The notes under the pieces are model-generated. The model worked only from the letters and a program-made list of their open reading frames with translations, made no database searches and was not told where the DNA came from. The position numbers were made by a program, and so were the translations under genes. From assembly GCA_965224415.1 (NCBI GenBank), contig CBDCZB010000004.1, forward strand, positions 806,001 through 870,000: a DNA stretch of 64,000 nucleotides, written 5' to 3'. Shown piece by piece: positions 24,055 to 32,400 of this stretch (positions are counted from its first letter, which is position 1; each line of letters begins with the position of its first letter). Source of the stretch: DAOUJI01 sp965224415. Lineage in GTDB: Bacteria; Chloroflexota; Dehalococcoidia; Lucifugimonadales; JAGWBF01.

Positions 24055-25212
24055 ATGTCATATAAGGAACTTCGGGGCAAAGTAGCCATCGTCGGCGCTG
24101 ATGAAGCCGACGAAAACGGCGTCCAGCCCAACAAGTCGGTCTTGCAACTCCACGCCGAAGGCGCGGTGAACGCCATGCACGACGCCGGCCTGAAAAAGAG
24201 CGACATTGACGGCCTCTTCACGGCCGGCACCAACGCCGCTGTCCTGGCCGAATACCTGGGCATGAGGCCCCGGTATGTCGACGGCACGACTGTGGGAGGC
24301 TGCTCCTTCGTGATTATGATGGAGCACGCCATGTTGGCCCTTGAACATGGAATGTGCGACTACGCCCTCATCAGCCACGGCCAGAGCGGACGCAGCCGCA
24401 TCGGAGAACCCCGCGCCCCCGTGGACCCATCCACGCCCGCAGGCCAGTTCGAGCAGCCCTTCGGAGCCCTTGGCCCTCCTACTCTGTTCTCGATGCCCAT
24501 CCTCAGGTACATGAAGGAGACGGGAACCACTCTGGAGAACCTGGCCGAGGTGGCAGTGGCCACCCGAAAATGGGCCAGCCTCAATCCCAGGGCCATAATG
24601 CGGGAACCCCAGACCGTCGACGACGTGCTCAGCGCCCGGATGATATGCTACCCCCTCACCTTGCCCATGTGCTGCCTGGTCACCGACGCTGCAGGATCAG
24701 TCATACTCACCACCGCCGACCGGGCCAAGGACTTGAAGCAGAAGCCAGTCTATCTGCTGGGGACGGGAGAGGCCCTAAGCCACTGGAGCATAGGACAGAT
24801 GCCCGACTTCACCTGGTCCCACGCCTTCGAGACATCGGGCCAACGGGCTTTCGACATGGCAGGCGTAAAGCACGAGGACATTGATGTCGTGGAGTTTTAC
24901 GACGCCTTCGTCCACACCCCCATCTTTGCCATCGAGGCGCTGGGGTTCTGCCCCAGAGGTGAGGGCGGTAGATTCGTTTCGGGCCAGAGGACCGCTCCCG
25001 GCGGAGAGTTCCCGATGAACACCAACGGCGGCGGCCTCTCCTACACCCACCCGGGGATGTACGGGATGTTCATCATACTGGAGGCCGTACGCCAGCTCCG
25101 GAGCCAGGGCGGAGACCGCCAGGTGGAGGGCGCCAAGACAGCCGTAGTGCATGGGCCGGGCGGAATGTTCGCCGCCTCTGGGACTGCCATTCTTGGCGTT
25201 GAGGTGCCGTAA
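24055..25212 (+). CDS. Thiolase-like (SCP-x/lipid-transfer type) protein
   Basis: This is a 385-residue thiolase-fold protein. Unlike the 18412 gene it has a Cys at the nucleophile region (TVGGCSFVIM, near residue 84). It shares VVEFYDAFVHTPIFAIEALGF and the NTNGGGLSYTHPG active-site loop, while the C-terminal CxG motif is replaced by HGPGGMF. It could be an acyl-CoA thiolase variant or an Ltp-type aldolase. With the DUF35 gene next to it, it forms the second thiolase-like/DUF35 pair of the cluster. GGGGGCGGCA precedes the ATG. Confidence 0.82.
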   Translation: MSYKELRGKVAIVGADEADENGVQPNKSVLQLHAEGAVNAMHDAGLKKSDIDGLFTAGTNAAVLAEYLGMRPRYVDGTTVGGCSFVIMMEHAMLALEHGMCDYALISHGQSGRSRIGEPRAPVDPSTPAGQFEQPFGALGPPTLFSMPILRYMKETGTTLENLAEVAVATRKWASLNPRAIMREPQTVDDVLSARMICYPLTLPMCCLVTDAAGSVILTTADRAKDLKQKPVYLLGTGEALSHWSIGQMPDFTWSHAFETSGQRAFDMAGVKHEDIDVVEFYDAFVHTPIFAIEALGFCPRGEGGRFVSGQRTAPGGEFPMNTNGGGLSYTHPGMYGMFIILEAVRQLRSQGGDRQVEGAKTAVVHGPGGMFAASGTAILGVEVP

Positions 25213-25274
25213 CTTGCGCCGGAATCCTTTAGTCACCAACTTCCCATGCCGTCAACCTCGATAGGAGAAACCCA

Positions 25275-25688
25275 ATGACGACACCGCAAAAGCCGCTTCC
25301 CAAAGCCACACCTGAAACAGAAGCCTTCTGGCAAGGCTGCAAAGAGGGAAAGCTGACGCTGCCGCGCTGCGGCGACTGCAACCAGCTCCACTACTACCCC
25401 AGGGCCATATGCCCCCACTGCTGGGGCCGAACATTGACCTGGGAGGAGTTGAGCGGCAAGGGCAAGCTCTACAGCTACGTCATAAGCCACCGCCCGGCGC
25501 CCGGCTTCCAGGAAGAAACGCCTTACGCCATTGCCGTTGTGGAACTGGACGAGGGGCCTCGCATGATGACCAACCTCACCGGCGTCGACCAGACGCCTGA
25601 AGCCCTCGTGCTGGACATGCCCCTGGAAATCACCTTCGAGGAGGTCACCGAAGAGGTGACCATGTTCAAGTTCAAGCCCACGGGGTAG
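25275..25688 (+). CDS. DUF35 OB-fold/zinc-ribbon partner protein
   Basis: The 137 residues include the zinc ribbon CGDC...CPHC (near residues 33-50) and the OB fold GKGKLYSYVISHRP to FEEVTEEVTMFKF. As the second DUF35 of the cluster it should partner the thiolase-like protein encoded just upstream. AGGAGAAACCC lies before the ATG. It ends the right-facing cluster that began at 16122. Confidence 0.87.
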   Translation: MTTPQKPLPKATPETEAFWQGCKEGKLTLPRCGDCNQLHYYPRAICPHCWGRTLTWEELSGKGKLYSYVISHRPAPGFQEETPYAIAVVELDEGPRMMTNLTGVDQTPEALVLDMPLEITFEEVTEEVTMFKFKPTG

Positions 25689-25767
25689 TGTGTAAGGGGC
25701 TTTCAATCAGGCCTCGGTCTGCTAGATCCATAGGCCGTCCGTTGGTACCGGAAGAATGCAGTGTGGC

Positions 25768-25974
25768 CTAGACATCCACCAGGATGGTTTGGGATTGGGG
25801 TTCAGGGATAGGGTCGCCGCTTTCCCGTAGCATCTCAAGGTGATAGATGACAGCCTGTCGGATCAACTCTTCCGTTTCTTCCCGGGTCTCCGCCACTGCT
25901 ACGCACCCTGGAAGGTCGGGGACATACGCACCGTAACTCGTCAGTCCCTTTTCTACTATTACTGCGTACTTCAT
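25768..25974 (-). CDS. HicB-like antitoxin domain protein (orphan)
   Basis: This 68-residue HicB-type protein has the classic pattern MKYAVIVEKGLTSYGAYVPDLPG followed by the ETREETEELIRQAV helix. AAGGAGG precedes the start. No HicA toxin gene is adjacent, so it is a solitary copy, common in genomes with many HicB paralogues. It may regulate or bind RNA, or be a remnant. It lies convergently after the catabolic cluster and before the desaturase. Confidence 0.75.
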   Translation of the reverse strand: MKYAVIVEKGLTSYGAYVPDLPGCVAVAETREETEELIRQAVIYHLEMLRESGDPIPEPQSQTILVDV

Positions 25975-26027
25975 GGAGCCTCCTTACCGGAGTCCCGCTT
26001 GCGTCATTGGGCACGCCCAGAACGATG

Positions 26028-27155
26028 CTAACCGCGGCGGCGGAGGGGGGCGCTGGCCTCGTGCAGGAACCCCAGTATCTCCCGGTAGGAGCGGACCACG
26101 CCCGTTTCGTAGAACTCGACGGATCGGCTGTTGCAGAAGTCCCGAATCACTCCCTGGGCTTCCTTGAACTTGTTGCGGGGCATGTTGGGGAAGAGGTGGT
26201 GCTCAATCTGGTAGTTGAGGCCGCCGTACACAAAGTCGTTGACCACGCTGCCGGTCACGTTACGGGTGGTGAGCACCTGTCTGCGGAAAAAGTCCAGCTT
26301 GGTGTTCTTGTCCACCATCAACATGCCCTTGTGGTTGGTGGCGAAAATGGACCCCAGGTACACGCCAAGAAGCCCCTGGTGCAGCAGGAAGAAGTAGAGG
26401 CTGTCCATTCCTCCGATGTGCCAGAAGACTAGGTAGCAGTACACGGGCAGGTGGCCGAAGACCAGCAGGGCTTCCAGAAACAGGTACTTGACGTTCTTGC
26501 CCCGCAAGATGTACTGGCCGCTGTCGGCCCGTATGCTGTATGCCTCTACCAGAAGCAGCGGGAAGAACAGGAAAGCCTGGTATCGCACTATCCACCTGGC
26601 GATCCCCGTCTTGCTCAGGGACTGCTCCTCGGTGAAGGCTATGATGGGCAGGTTCACGTCGAAGTCGGTGTCTACGTTGTTGGGACTGGCGTGGTGGCGG
26701 TTGTGCTTGTCCATCCACCAGCTGCGGTCCAGCCCGATGAGAATCCCGACCATCAGCGAGACGGCGTCGTTTTTTACTGGAGACTTGAACATCTGACGAT
26801 GGCCGGAGTCGTGGGCCAGCAACCCCAGCTGGCCGAAGGCAAAGGCCATGAAAACGGCGTTGAGGAGATGAATCCAGAGAGCGTCGGCAATGATGAGGAT
26901 GACCACGCTTGCGCCGAGGATGGCCAGGGTTAGGGGAATCTTGAAGGCGTAGTACCCGTACTGCCGGTCCAGCAGCCCTCGTTCCGTTACGATACGCTTG
27001 AGGGCAATGTAGTCGTCTTCGCCCGTATAGCGGCCCCCTGCGCCGTTGGATTCAATTGCCGGGGTGGACATGGGCGGCGCCTGGCCGTCTGAAGGTACGG
27101 CCCGCCCAACATCCGGCGCTATGTCTATACGTACTGTGTCTGTGGAATCTGTCAT
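26028..27155 (-). CDS. Membrane fatty acid desaturase
   Basis: This is a 375-residue di-iron desaturase. The three histidine boxes are HDSGH, HNRHH and QIEHH, the last with the Gln typical of acyl-lipid (front-end or DesA-like) desaturases. Hydrophobic stretches lie before the first box and between the second and third boxes, fitting four membrane helices. It would insert a double bond in membrane fatty acids. I took ATG 27155 (MTDSTDTVRID) rather than a TTG at 27206. It is convergent to the DUF35 gene and next to the orphan HicB. Confidence 0.88.
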   Translation of the reverse strand: MTDSTDTVRIDIAPDVGRAVPSDGQAPPMSTPAIESNGAGGRYTGEDDYIALKRIVTERGLLDRQYGYYAFKIPLTLAILGASVVILIIADALWIHLLNAVFMAFAFGQLGLLAHDSGHRQMFKSPVKNDAVSLMVGILIGLDRSWWMDKHNRHHASPNNVDTDFDVNLPIIAFTEEQSLSKTGIARWIVRYQAFLFFPLLLVEAYSIRADSGQYILRGKNVKYLFLEALLVFGHLPVYCYLVFWHIGGMDSLYFFLLHQGLLGVYLGSIFATNHKGMLMVDKNTKLDFFRRQVLTTRNVTGSVVNDFVYGGLNYQIEHHLFPNMPRNKFKEAQGVIRDFCNSRSVEFYETGVVRSYREILGFLHEASAPLRRRG

Positions 27156-27462
27156 GCGTGACCTTAAGGGCTTGTGGGGAACAATTGTATCCGAGGGTGA
27201 AGCCAAGTGTCCAGAGCATGGGGATCTCTAACCGAAACAGTCGTGGGGCTTTTTAAGGAAATCTTGGGGTGGACACGTCCGCTTATTGGATTGAACCTGC
27301 TCCGGTCTTGGCATAGACTAACCTCGTAGCATGGAGTGTTTTCAATTGAGGTCTGCTGGAAAATAGTAAATAGAGAATCACCAGTGGCGCCTCCGCTTGG
27401 TAAACCGGTCCGCTGCCCAATGAGAACATGATGCGGGATGCGAATCGTAAGGGAGTGTAAAA
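27156..27462. other. Intergenic stretch without a recognisable gene
   Basis: These roughly 300 bases lie between the divergent desaturase and amphi-Trp genes. They are AT-richer than the coding DNA, as expected for promoter DNA, but I see no clear -35/-10 pair. Confidence 0.45.
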
Positions 27463-27756
27463 ATGCCGATAGAAGACCAGGCCTTTAAGTTCTCGACAAG
27501 GTGTGACCAGCCGCTAACCGCGGACTATTTGGAGCAGCTGGCTAAACACATCAGGAGCGGCCATTTACAGCTTTCAGCGGGGTCGGAAAGCATAGGGCTG
27601 ACCGTCGTAGGGGAAATCAAGCTGGAGATTGCCGCTGAATCAAGGCTTGGGGAAGGGAAAAACAGCCTCCGCCTCGAACTCTCGTGGGAAGTCCCCATAC
27701 CTCCCAAGCAAGAGCCACAGATCCGCATTGAGGGCAGCTCACCTGCTGCTGACTGA
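27463..27756 (+). CDS. Amphi-Trp domain-containing protein
   Basis: The 97 residues match the small amphi-Trp domain family: an N-terminal strand (FKFSTRCDQPLT), a helix (YLEQLAKHIRSGHLQL) and strands (IGLTVVGEIKLEIAAESRLG, then LRLELSWEVP with the conserved Trp). The family's role is unknown; these small proteins occur in many archaea and bacteria. It stands alone, convergent towards the tRNA-Sec gene. Confidence 0.65.
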   Translation: MPIEDQAFKFSTRCDQPLTADYLEQLAKHIRSGHLQLSAGSESIGLTVVGEIKLEIAAESRLGEGKNSLRLELSWEVPIPPKQEPQIRIEGSSPAAD

Positions 27757-27986
27757 ACCGACAAAGACCGCTCCAGAGAGAGCGATTCCACAGATTAGTC
27801 GCCTCTGACTCGGAAGCCCCGACCCGACCTCCGGCGCCAAGACGTCATCCGAATGAGTGCGGTGACAGCTCAATAGATGGAACCCGCCCGTAACGCCTAT
27901 GGCAAGCGCCATAAAGAACCAGGGCGACTTGATCGACAACCCAGATTCAGCATCGATGTTGGCGCCTTCGATGCCGACCCGAATTA

Positions 27987-28082
27987 TGGCGGGAGTGGGA
28001 GGGAGTCGAACCCACCTACCCCGTGCTAACGAGGCACAACGGATTTGAAGTCCGCAAGAGCCACCGGGCCCCATCCACTCCC
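27987..28082 (-). tRNA. selC: tRNA-Sec (selenocysteine, anticodon TCA)
   Basis: On the minus strand this folds as a bacterial tRNA-Sec. The acceptor is eight perfect pairs (GGGAGTGG/CCACTCCC), with G73 and encoded CCA (27987-27989). The D stem has six pairs (GGGGCC/GGCTCT) closed by a CGGT loop as in Escherichia coli. The anticodon stem GCGGA/TCCGT holds the loop CTTCAAA with anticodon UCA, and the long variable arm contains GTGC...GCAC. The T-arm loop is TTCGACT, with one T-T mismatch in its stem. The total is 96 nt including CCA. An 8-bp acceptor, long D stem and UCA anticodon together are diagnostic. It lies 32 bp downstream of trxA in the same orientation. Its presence implies UGA decoding as Sec in this genome. 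Confidence 0.95.
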
Positions 28083-28114
28083 ATTGCCGAGAGCGAGGCC
28101 GACGTTGGGACAGC

Positions 28115-28441
28115 CTATCCCAGCGCCGAATCTATCTTCTTCTGCAGGGTCCCCTTGGGCACGGCGCCTACGATTTGATCCACCGGCTGTCCGTCTTTGA
28201 ACAACAGCAAAGTCGGTATGCTGCGTATACCGTATGCCATAGCGGTCCGGGGGTTGGAGTCCACGTCCACTTTGGCGAATTCCACTTTGCCGTCGTATTC
28301 GTTGGACAATTCGTCGACTATGGGCGCGACCATCTTGCAGGGCATGCACCAGTCAGCCCAGAAGTCCACCAGAACGGGCAACTCGGACTTCACGACCTTT
28401 TCATCAAAGTCCGCATCGGTCACTGCAACAGGTCCAGCCAT
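28115..28441 (-). CDS. trxA: Thioredoxin
   Basis: This 108-residue thioredoxin has the active site WCMPCK (WCxPC type, near residue 31), cis-Pro in SIPTLLLF and the usual DFWA start of the helix. It reduces disulfides in cytoplasmic proteins and could supply electrons to selenium- or thiol-based enzymes. AAGGAG precedes the ATG. Both redox positions are ordinary Cys codons, so this is not a selenoprotein. The tRNA-Sec gene follows 32 bp downstream on the same strand and may share its transcript. Confidence 0.95.
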   Translation of the reverse strand: MAGPVAVTDADFDEKVVKSELPVLVDFWADWCMPCKMVAPIVDELSNEYDGKVEFAKVDVDSNPRTAMAYGIRSIPTLLLFKDGQPVDQIVGAVPKGTLQKKIDSALG

Positions 28442-28617
28442 CTATGTCTCCTTCGTAGGTGGACGTTCCTTTGGAACGCTGACGCCGTACTCACCTCAAG
28501 GTGGATTGGGTACAAGGTCAAGTGTATACGCCCCCCTTGTTTGGGTCAACCTACCGGGGTCCCGCTGCCTTGGCGCTTTCGCACGGTTGGGTTTATAGTG
28601 AGCGCCGGAGCAAGCCC

Positions 28618-30447
28618 ATGACCAAGACCAACCGCATAGGCCAACGGCTCACCGTAGACCTGATACGCTGGGGCGATTCGGGAGATACGATAGCCCACTT
28701 AGACGGCGAGGATCTCCACGTCCTAGGAGGAATCCCAGGAGAGGAAGCTGTCGTCGAAATTATCCGAGACCGGAAAGGGAGGGTTGCAGCCCAGGTGATG
28801 CAGACCCTAACTGAGTCCCCTGACCGGAGACTTCCGCCTTGTCCCTACTTCGGCCCTTGCACCGGGTGCCAGTGGCAGCACGTCGAGTACCGTCGCCAGC
28901 TAGAGATTAAGCGAGAAGCGGTGATAGCGGCCCTCGCCCAGGTCGGTCTGCCGGAAGCTCCGGTCGCGCCCACATTGGCCTCGCCGGAGGAGTTCGACTA
29001 CCGGAACCACGCCCGTTTCACCGTCGGGCGAAAGTGGGGAGAGCTTGGTTTTGTCAACCGTGAGAGCAGGCGATTTATTCCGGTAACAAGCTGCATGTTG
29101 ATGCAGCCTTGGATCAACCAAACGCTGGCCCACCTGCAGCGCAAGGCTGCCGAGACCTCTCAACTGTCCATCAGGTACGGGATGGAGTCGGGCGACTACC
29201 TGATACAGCCCCGGCTGAAGAACCCGGACATCGAGGTTGAATCGGGCCAGCCGCACTACACCGACATCATAGAGGGCCGCAGATTCCGGGTCGCAGCCTC
29301 TTCATTCTTCCAGGTGAACCCCAAGCAGGCGGAAGCTCTTGCCCGTCTTGTGAGAGACGGCCTGCGGCTCACCGGACAAGAGACGGTGGTGGACGCCTAC
29401 GCTGGCGTCGCCGCCTTTGCCGTACTTGTGGCTGACCGCTGCCGCAGAGTCATCGCCATCGAGGAATCGGCGTCGGCCATTAAAGACGCCGAGAGCAATA
29501 TCGGAGGAGTGGACAACATAGAGTTGGTCCAAGCCAAGACGGAGGATGTCCTCGGCGGGATGTCTCACCCGCCGGACGGCGTGGTCCTGGACCCGCCAAG
29601 GGCCGGCTGCCATCCCAGGGTACTGGATGCCCTCACTGACCTCAAACCCCGCCGTATTGTCTACGTTTCTTGCGAACCCGCCACGTTGAGCAGAGACTTG
29701 GCGGCTCTGTGCCAAGGGCCTTTCCAGCTGGAGTCAGTCCAGCCCGTGGATATGTTCCCCCAGACCCACCACGTGGAATGTGTGGCCGTGCTGGCCCTCC
29801 GAGACTCGGCGCCACAACCCAACGAGCCGGCCGTGAACCTTGTCCCCGTCCTCGCATCCACGTCCCCACGCCGCAGGGAGCTTATGAGGCGAATGGGGAA
29901 AGCTTTTGACGTTGCGTGTCCCTCCGTCAACGAGGACGCTCTGCCCGGGGAGTCACCGTCTCACTTAGTGGAGCGGCTGGCTCTGGCAAAGGCCCGAAGC
30001 GTTCACGGCGACCAGTGCGACAGAGTCGTAATCGGGGCCGACAGTGTGGTGGTTCTGGACGACCGGATTCTTGGCAAACCCGGAAGTTCGGACGACGCCC
30101 GCTCCATGCTGACGGCGTTGAGGGGCCGGGATCACGAGGTTTACACCGGAGTGGCCGTCGTAGGGCCAAATGGTGAAGCGGTTTCCAGCAAACGCAGCCG
30201 AGTCGTGATGCGGGAATACTCCGATGCGGAGATGGAGGCCTACGTCCTCTCAGGAGAGCCGATGGACAAGGCGGGCGGCTATGCCATACAAGACCAACAC
30301 TTCCGCCCAGCTTCTCTTTTGGAAGGCTGTTACAATAACGTCATGGGGCTGCCCACCTGCCTGCTGGCGGACATGCTGGTCAAAGCGGGGTTGCCGCCTC
30401 ACACGGTGGAGCGTCCGCCGGAATGCGCAAATTGCCCGGTAGAGTGA
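28618..30447 (+). CDS. RlmD-like rRNA uracil methyltransferase fused to Maf nucleotide pyrophosphatase
   Basis: This is one 609-residue frame with two complete enzymes. Residues 1-405 are a TrmA/RlmD RNA m5U methyltransferase: TRAM-like start, iron-sulfur cysteines CPYFGPCTGC (75, 81, 84), SAM region VVDAYAGVAAFAVL, catalytic DPPRAGCH and VSCEPATLSRDL with the nucleophilic Cys. Residues about 410-605 are Maf/YceF: LASTSPRRRELMRRMG, GADSVVVLDDRILGKP, and GYAIQDQ with NNVMGLP near the end. Maf proteins hydrolyse non-canonical or modified NTPs and influence septation. The linker is short (RDSAPQPNEPA) and there is no frameshift. I placed the start at ATG 28618. Such a fusion is unusual. Confidence 0.85.
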   Translation: MTKTNRIGQRLTVDLIRWGDSGDTIAHLDGEDLHVLGGIPGEEAVVEIIRDRKGRVAAQVMQTLTESPDRRLPPCPYFGPCTGCQWQHVEYRRQLEIKREAVIAALAQVGLPEAPVAPTLASPEEFDYRNHARFTVGRKWGELGFVNRESRRFIPVTSCMLMQPWINQTLAHLQRKAAETSQLSIRYGMESGDYLIQPRLKNPDIEVESGQPHYTDIIEGRRFRVAASSFFQVNPKQAEALARLVRDGLRLTGQETVVDAYAGVAAFAVLVADRCRRVIAIEESASAIKDAESNIGGVDNIELVQAKTEDVLGGMSHPPDGVVLDPPRAGCHPRVLDALTDLKPRRIVYVSCEPATLSRDLAALCQGPFQLESVQPVDMFPQTHHVECVAVLALRDSAPQPNEPAVNLVPVLASTSPRRRELMRRMGKAFDVACPSVNEDALPGESPSHLVERLALAKARSVHGDQCDRVVIGADSVVVLDDRILGKPGSSDDARSMLTALRGRDHEVYTGVAVVGPNGEAVSSKRSRVVMREYSDAEMEAYVLSGEPMDKAGGYAIQDQHFRPASLLEGCYNNVMGLPTCLLADMLVKAGLPPHTVERPPECANCPVE

Positions 30448-30451
30448 TGCA

Positions 30452-30724
30452 TTGAACTTTTTCGGAATGGGGCCCTTCGAGCTTCTGGTGGTCATGGCCG
30501 TTGCCCTGGTGGTGCTGGGGCCAGGGAAGACCATCGGAATGGCCCGAACCGTAGGCAAAGTGTTCGGGGAGGTGCGTCGCGCATTCACCGACCTTTCCAG
30601 AATGGCCGAGGAAGAGGAACGGAACATAAACCAAGAGCCCCCTTCTAACCGTCAGACCGGCGCCGAAGACGGCGCACCCGCCAGACAAGCCGCCAAGGAC
30701 TCGGAGGCTGAGGAGGAGCGTTGA
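30452..30724 (+). CDS. TatA/TatB-like Sec-independent translocase subunit
   Basis: The 90 residues have one N-terminal membrane helix (MGPFELLVVMAVALVVLGPGK), the hinge GPGK and an amphipathic helix (GMARTVGKVFGEVRRAFTDL), then an acidic tail. The pattern fits TatA or TatB; the Glu in the early membrane segment (PFELL) is more like TatB. It starts at TTG 30452, or possibly ATG 30467. The gene begins five bases after the RlmD-Maf stop and overlaps tatC, so it belongs to one operon. Confidence 0.8.
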   Translation: MNFFGMGPFELLVVMAVALVVLGPGKTIGMARTVGKVFGEVRRAFTDLSRMAEEEERNINQEPPSNRQTGAEDGAPARQAAKDSEAEEER

Positions 30725-31476
30725 GGGACCAAGAACAGTCCCTGACTGCGCACTTTCGAGACCTCCGCAAAAGGGTCCTCATATCCGGTGCAACGGTGGT
30801 GATTACTACCATCGTGGCCTTCAGTTTTCACCAGCAGATAATCGAGGCGCTGCTGGAGCCGGTGGGGTTGGAAGCTGCCACGGGAGGCGAGGCCGGCCTG
30901 ATCTCTACGGAGTTGACCGAGACGTTGGGCGTCACTCTCAAGGTGTCCTTCGTGGCGGGCCTGGTGGGCGCCTTCCCGATGGTGCTGTACCAGATAATCC
31001 TGTTCGTCGCCCCTGGTTTGACGCCCAGGGAACGCCGGTACCTGTTCTCCTTCATTCCTGGGGCCGCGCTTGCCTTTGCGGGAGGCGCAGTCTTCGCGTA
31101 CTACGTGCTGATTCCCCGGGCTATCGATTTTCTCATCGGATGGGGAACAGACCTGGCCACACCGCAGATCCGCATATCCAACTCGGTGAGCATCGTAGTG
31201 AGGCTGCTGTTCTGGATGGGCGTAGTGTTCGAGACGCCCTTCGTGATGTTCCTGCTGGCAAAGCTTGGAATAGTCTCGGCCAAAGGTTTCGCCAGATGGC
31301 GGCGCCATTGGATTGTCGTGGCGTTCATCATAGGCGCCTTCATCACGCCCACCATCGATCCCATCAGCCAGTCTCTGGTGGCGGCGCCCTTAATTCTCCT
31401 CTACGAGGGGGGCATCCTTCTGGCCAAGTTTGCAGCCAGGGGCCGCGAGCCTGCCCCGGAACCCGCGGGATCATAA
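30721..31476 (+). CDS. tatC: Twin-arginine translocase subunit TatC
   Basis: This 251-residue protein has six predicted membrane segments. Typical features are LTAHFRDLRKRVLIS at the N-terminus, the segment FPMVLYQIILFVAPGLTPRERRY, and FETPFVMFLLAKLGIVSAKGFARWRRHW. TatC binds the twin-arginine signal peptide of folded proteins. It starts with TTG, overlapping the stop of the tatB-like gene. The molybdenum hydroxylase and other cofactor-containing proteins of this genome are candidate Tat clients, though those here show no signal peptide. Confidence 0.93.
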   Translation: MRDQEQSLTAHFRDLRKRVLISGATVVITTIVAFSFHQQIIEALLEPVGLEAATGGEAGLISTELTETLGVTLKVSFVAGLVGAFPMVLYQIILFVAPGLTPRERRYLFSFIPGAALAFAGGAVFAYYVLIPRAIDFLIGWGTDLATPQIRISNSVSIVVRLLFWMGVVFETPFVMFLLAKLGIVSAKGFARWRRHWIVVAFIIGAFITPTIDPISQSLVAAPLILLYEGGILLAKFAARGREPAPEPAGS

Positions 31477-31515
31477 GGGCCGGGACATCTCTGCCCTTGC
31501 TCGAACGTTGCTCTG

Positions 31516-32400
31516 TCACCAGTTTCTTAGGATGTGGTCCGCTATGTCTATAGCGATAGGAGCCCCTCGTTGATTACTGGCGGCAAAAAACAGCTCGAAC
31601 ATTGGGGAGTTTTTGGAGTTTGTAAACGCCCGACTGGTAGGAGCGATTTCAACGAACACGGATTTCAGTCGGTCTCGATATAGACCGGCTATCTGCTCGA
31701 CGCCAGACCGTCTTTCTTGCCTAGGTTCCTCGTCGAAGAAAGACAGCTGTGGAGAAGGGCTATACATGGTTTCCCAGTATTGACGGCCTCCGAAGATCCT
31801 GTCTAATCGGCTTGCTAATTGTGGAGATGGCTCACTACCTCTGGGCATCATCCGGGAAATAGCCATTAACGGGAACAATATCCAGCAATCAACCCTTTCA
31901 GTCCAAGCCAGCGTTTCCATGGTTTCCCAGGAAACCTCAGTCGCAAACGGGTCCAAGAACACAACTGCACAATCTAGAGCATGTAACTCGCCACAGAACT
32001 CAACCAACGCCGGATTGGCGTCTTCGTTTCTCACGGAGATGTCTCGCTTCGGATATTCCGTCCTCAACTGCTCCAGTGAATCTGAGCGACCTCGGTCCTT
32101 TTCGACGAATACGAGTTGGTCGAAGGGTTTGTCGTGTATTCCTAAAGCGATTCTTGGCGACCCGTTATGCAACTCTCGGAAGTCATCATAGTCGTCGTAT
32201 CCGTACCCTGAAGGCAGATGGAATGACCCTTCTCCAGCAAATGCATCAACGTAAATCAAACGAAACTGAGTGTTCTTCAACGCAGTGGTGTAGGCGTCCA
32301 GATATCGCCTGAGTATTTCCAATTTTTCCAGCGTCCATTGTCCGCCGAAAGACATTTGGGCCACGGAACTTATTAAACTCCGACCGGCATTTGGCGCCAT
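31516..32400 (-). CDS. tcmP: Three-Cys-motif partner protein TcmP
   Basis: The up to 294 residues fit the TcmP family: WTLEKLEILRRYLDAY start, FRLIYVDAFAGEGSF, LVFVEKD and CAVVFLDPFATEVSWETME, which resemble a Rossmann methyltransferase core (DPF instead of DPPY). TcmP proteins are named because they co-occur with a three-cysteine motif protein, here the DUF5131 gene immediately upstream. The biochemical role is unknown. The longest start overlaps that gene by 28 bp; ATG 32355 (MSFGGQWTLEKLE) is the likelier start. The pair lies between tatC and a convergent tatA-like gene and has lower GC than they do, suggesting acquired DNA. Confidence 0.8.
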   Translation of the reverse strand: MAPNAGRSLISSVAQMSFGGQWTLEKLEILRRYLDAYTTALKNTQFRLIYVDAFAGEGSFHLPSGYGYDDYDDFRELHNGSPRIALGIHDKPFDQLVFVEKDRGRSDSLEQLRTEYPKRDISVRNEDANPALVEFCGELHALDCAVVFLDPFATEVSWETMETLAWTERVDCWILFPLMAISRMMPRGSEPSPQLASRLDRIFGGRQYWETMYSPSPQLSFFDEEPRQERRSGVEQIAGLYRDRLKSVFVEIAPTSRAFTNSKNSPMFELFFAASNQRGAPIAIDIADHILRNW

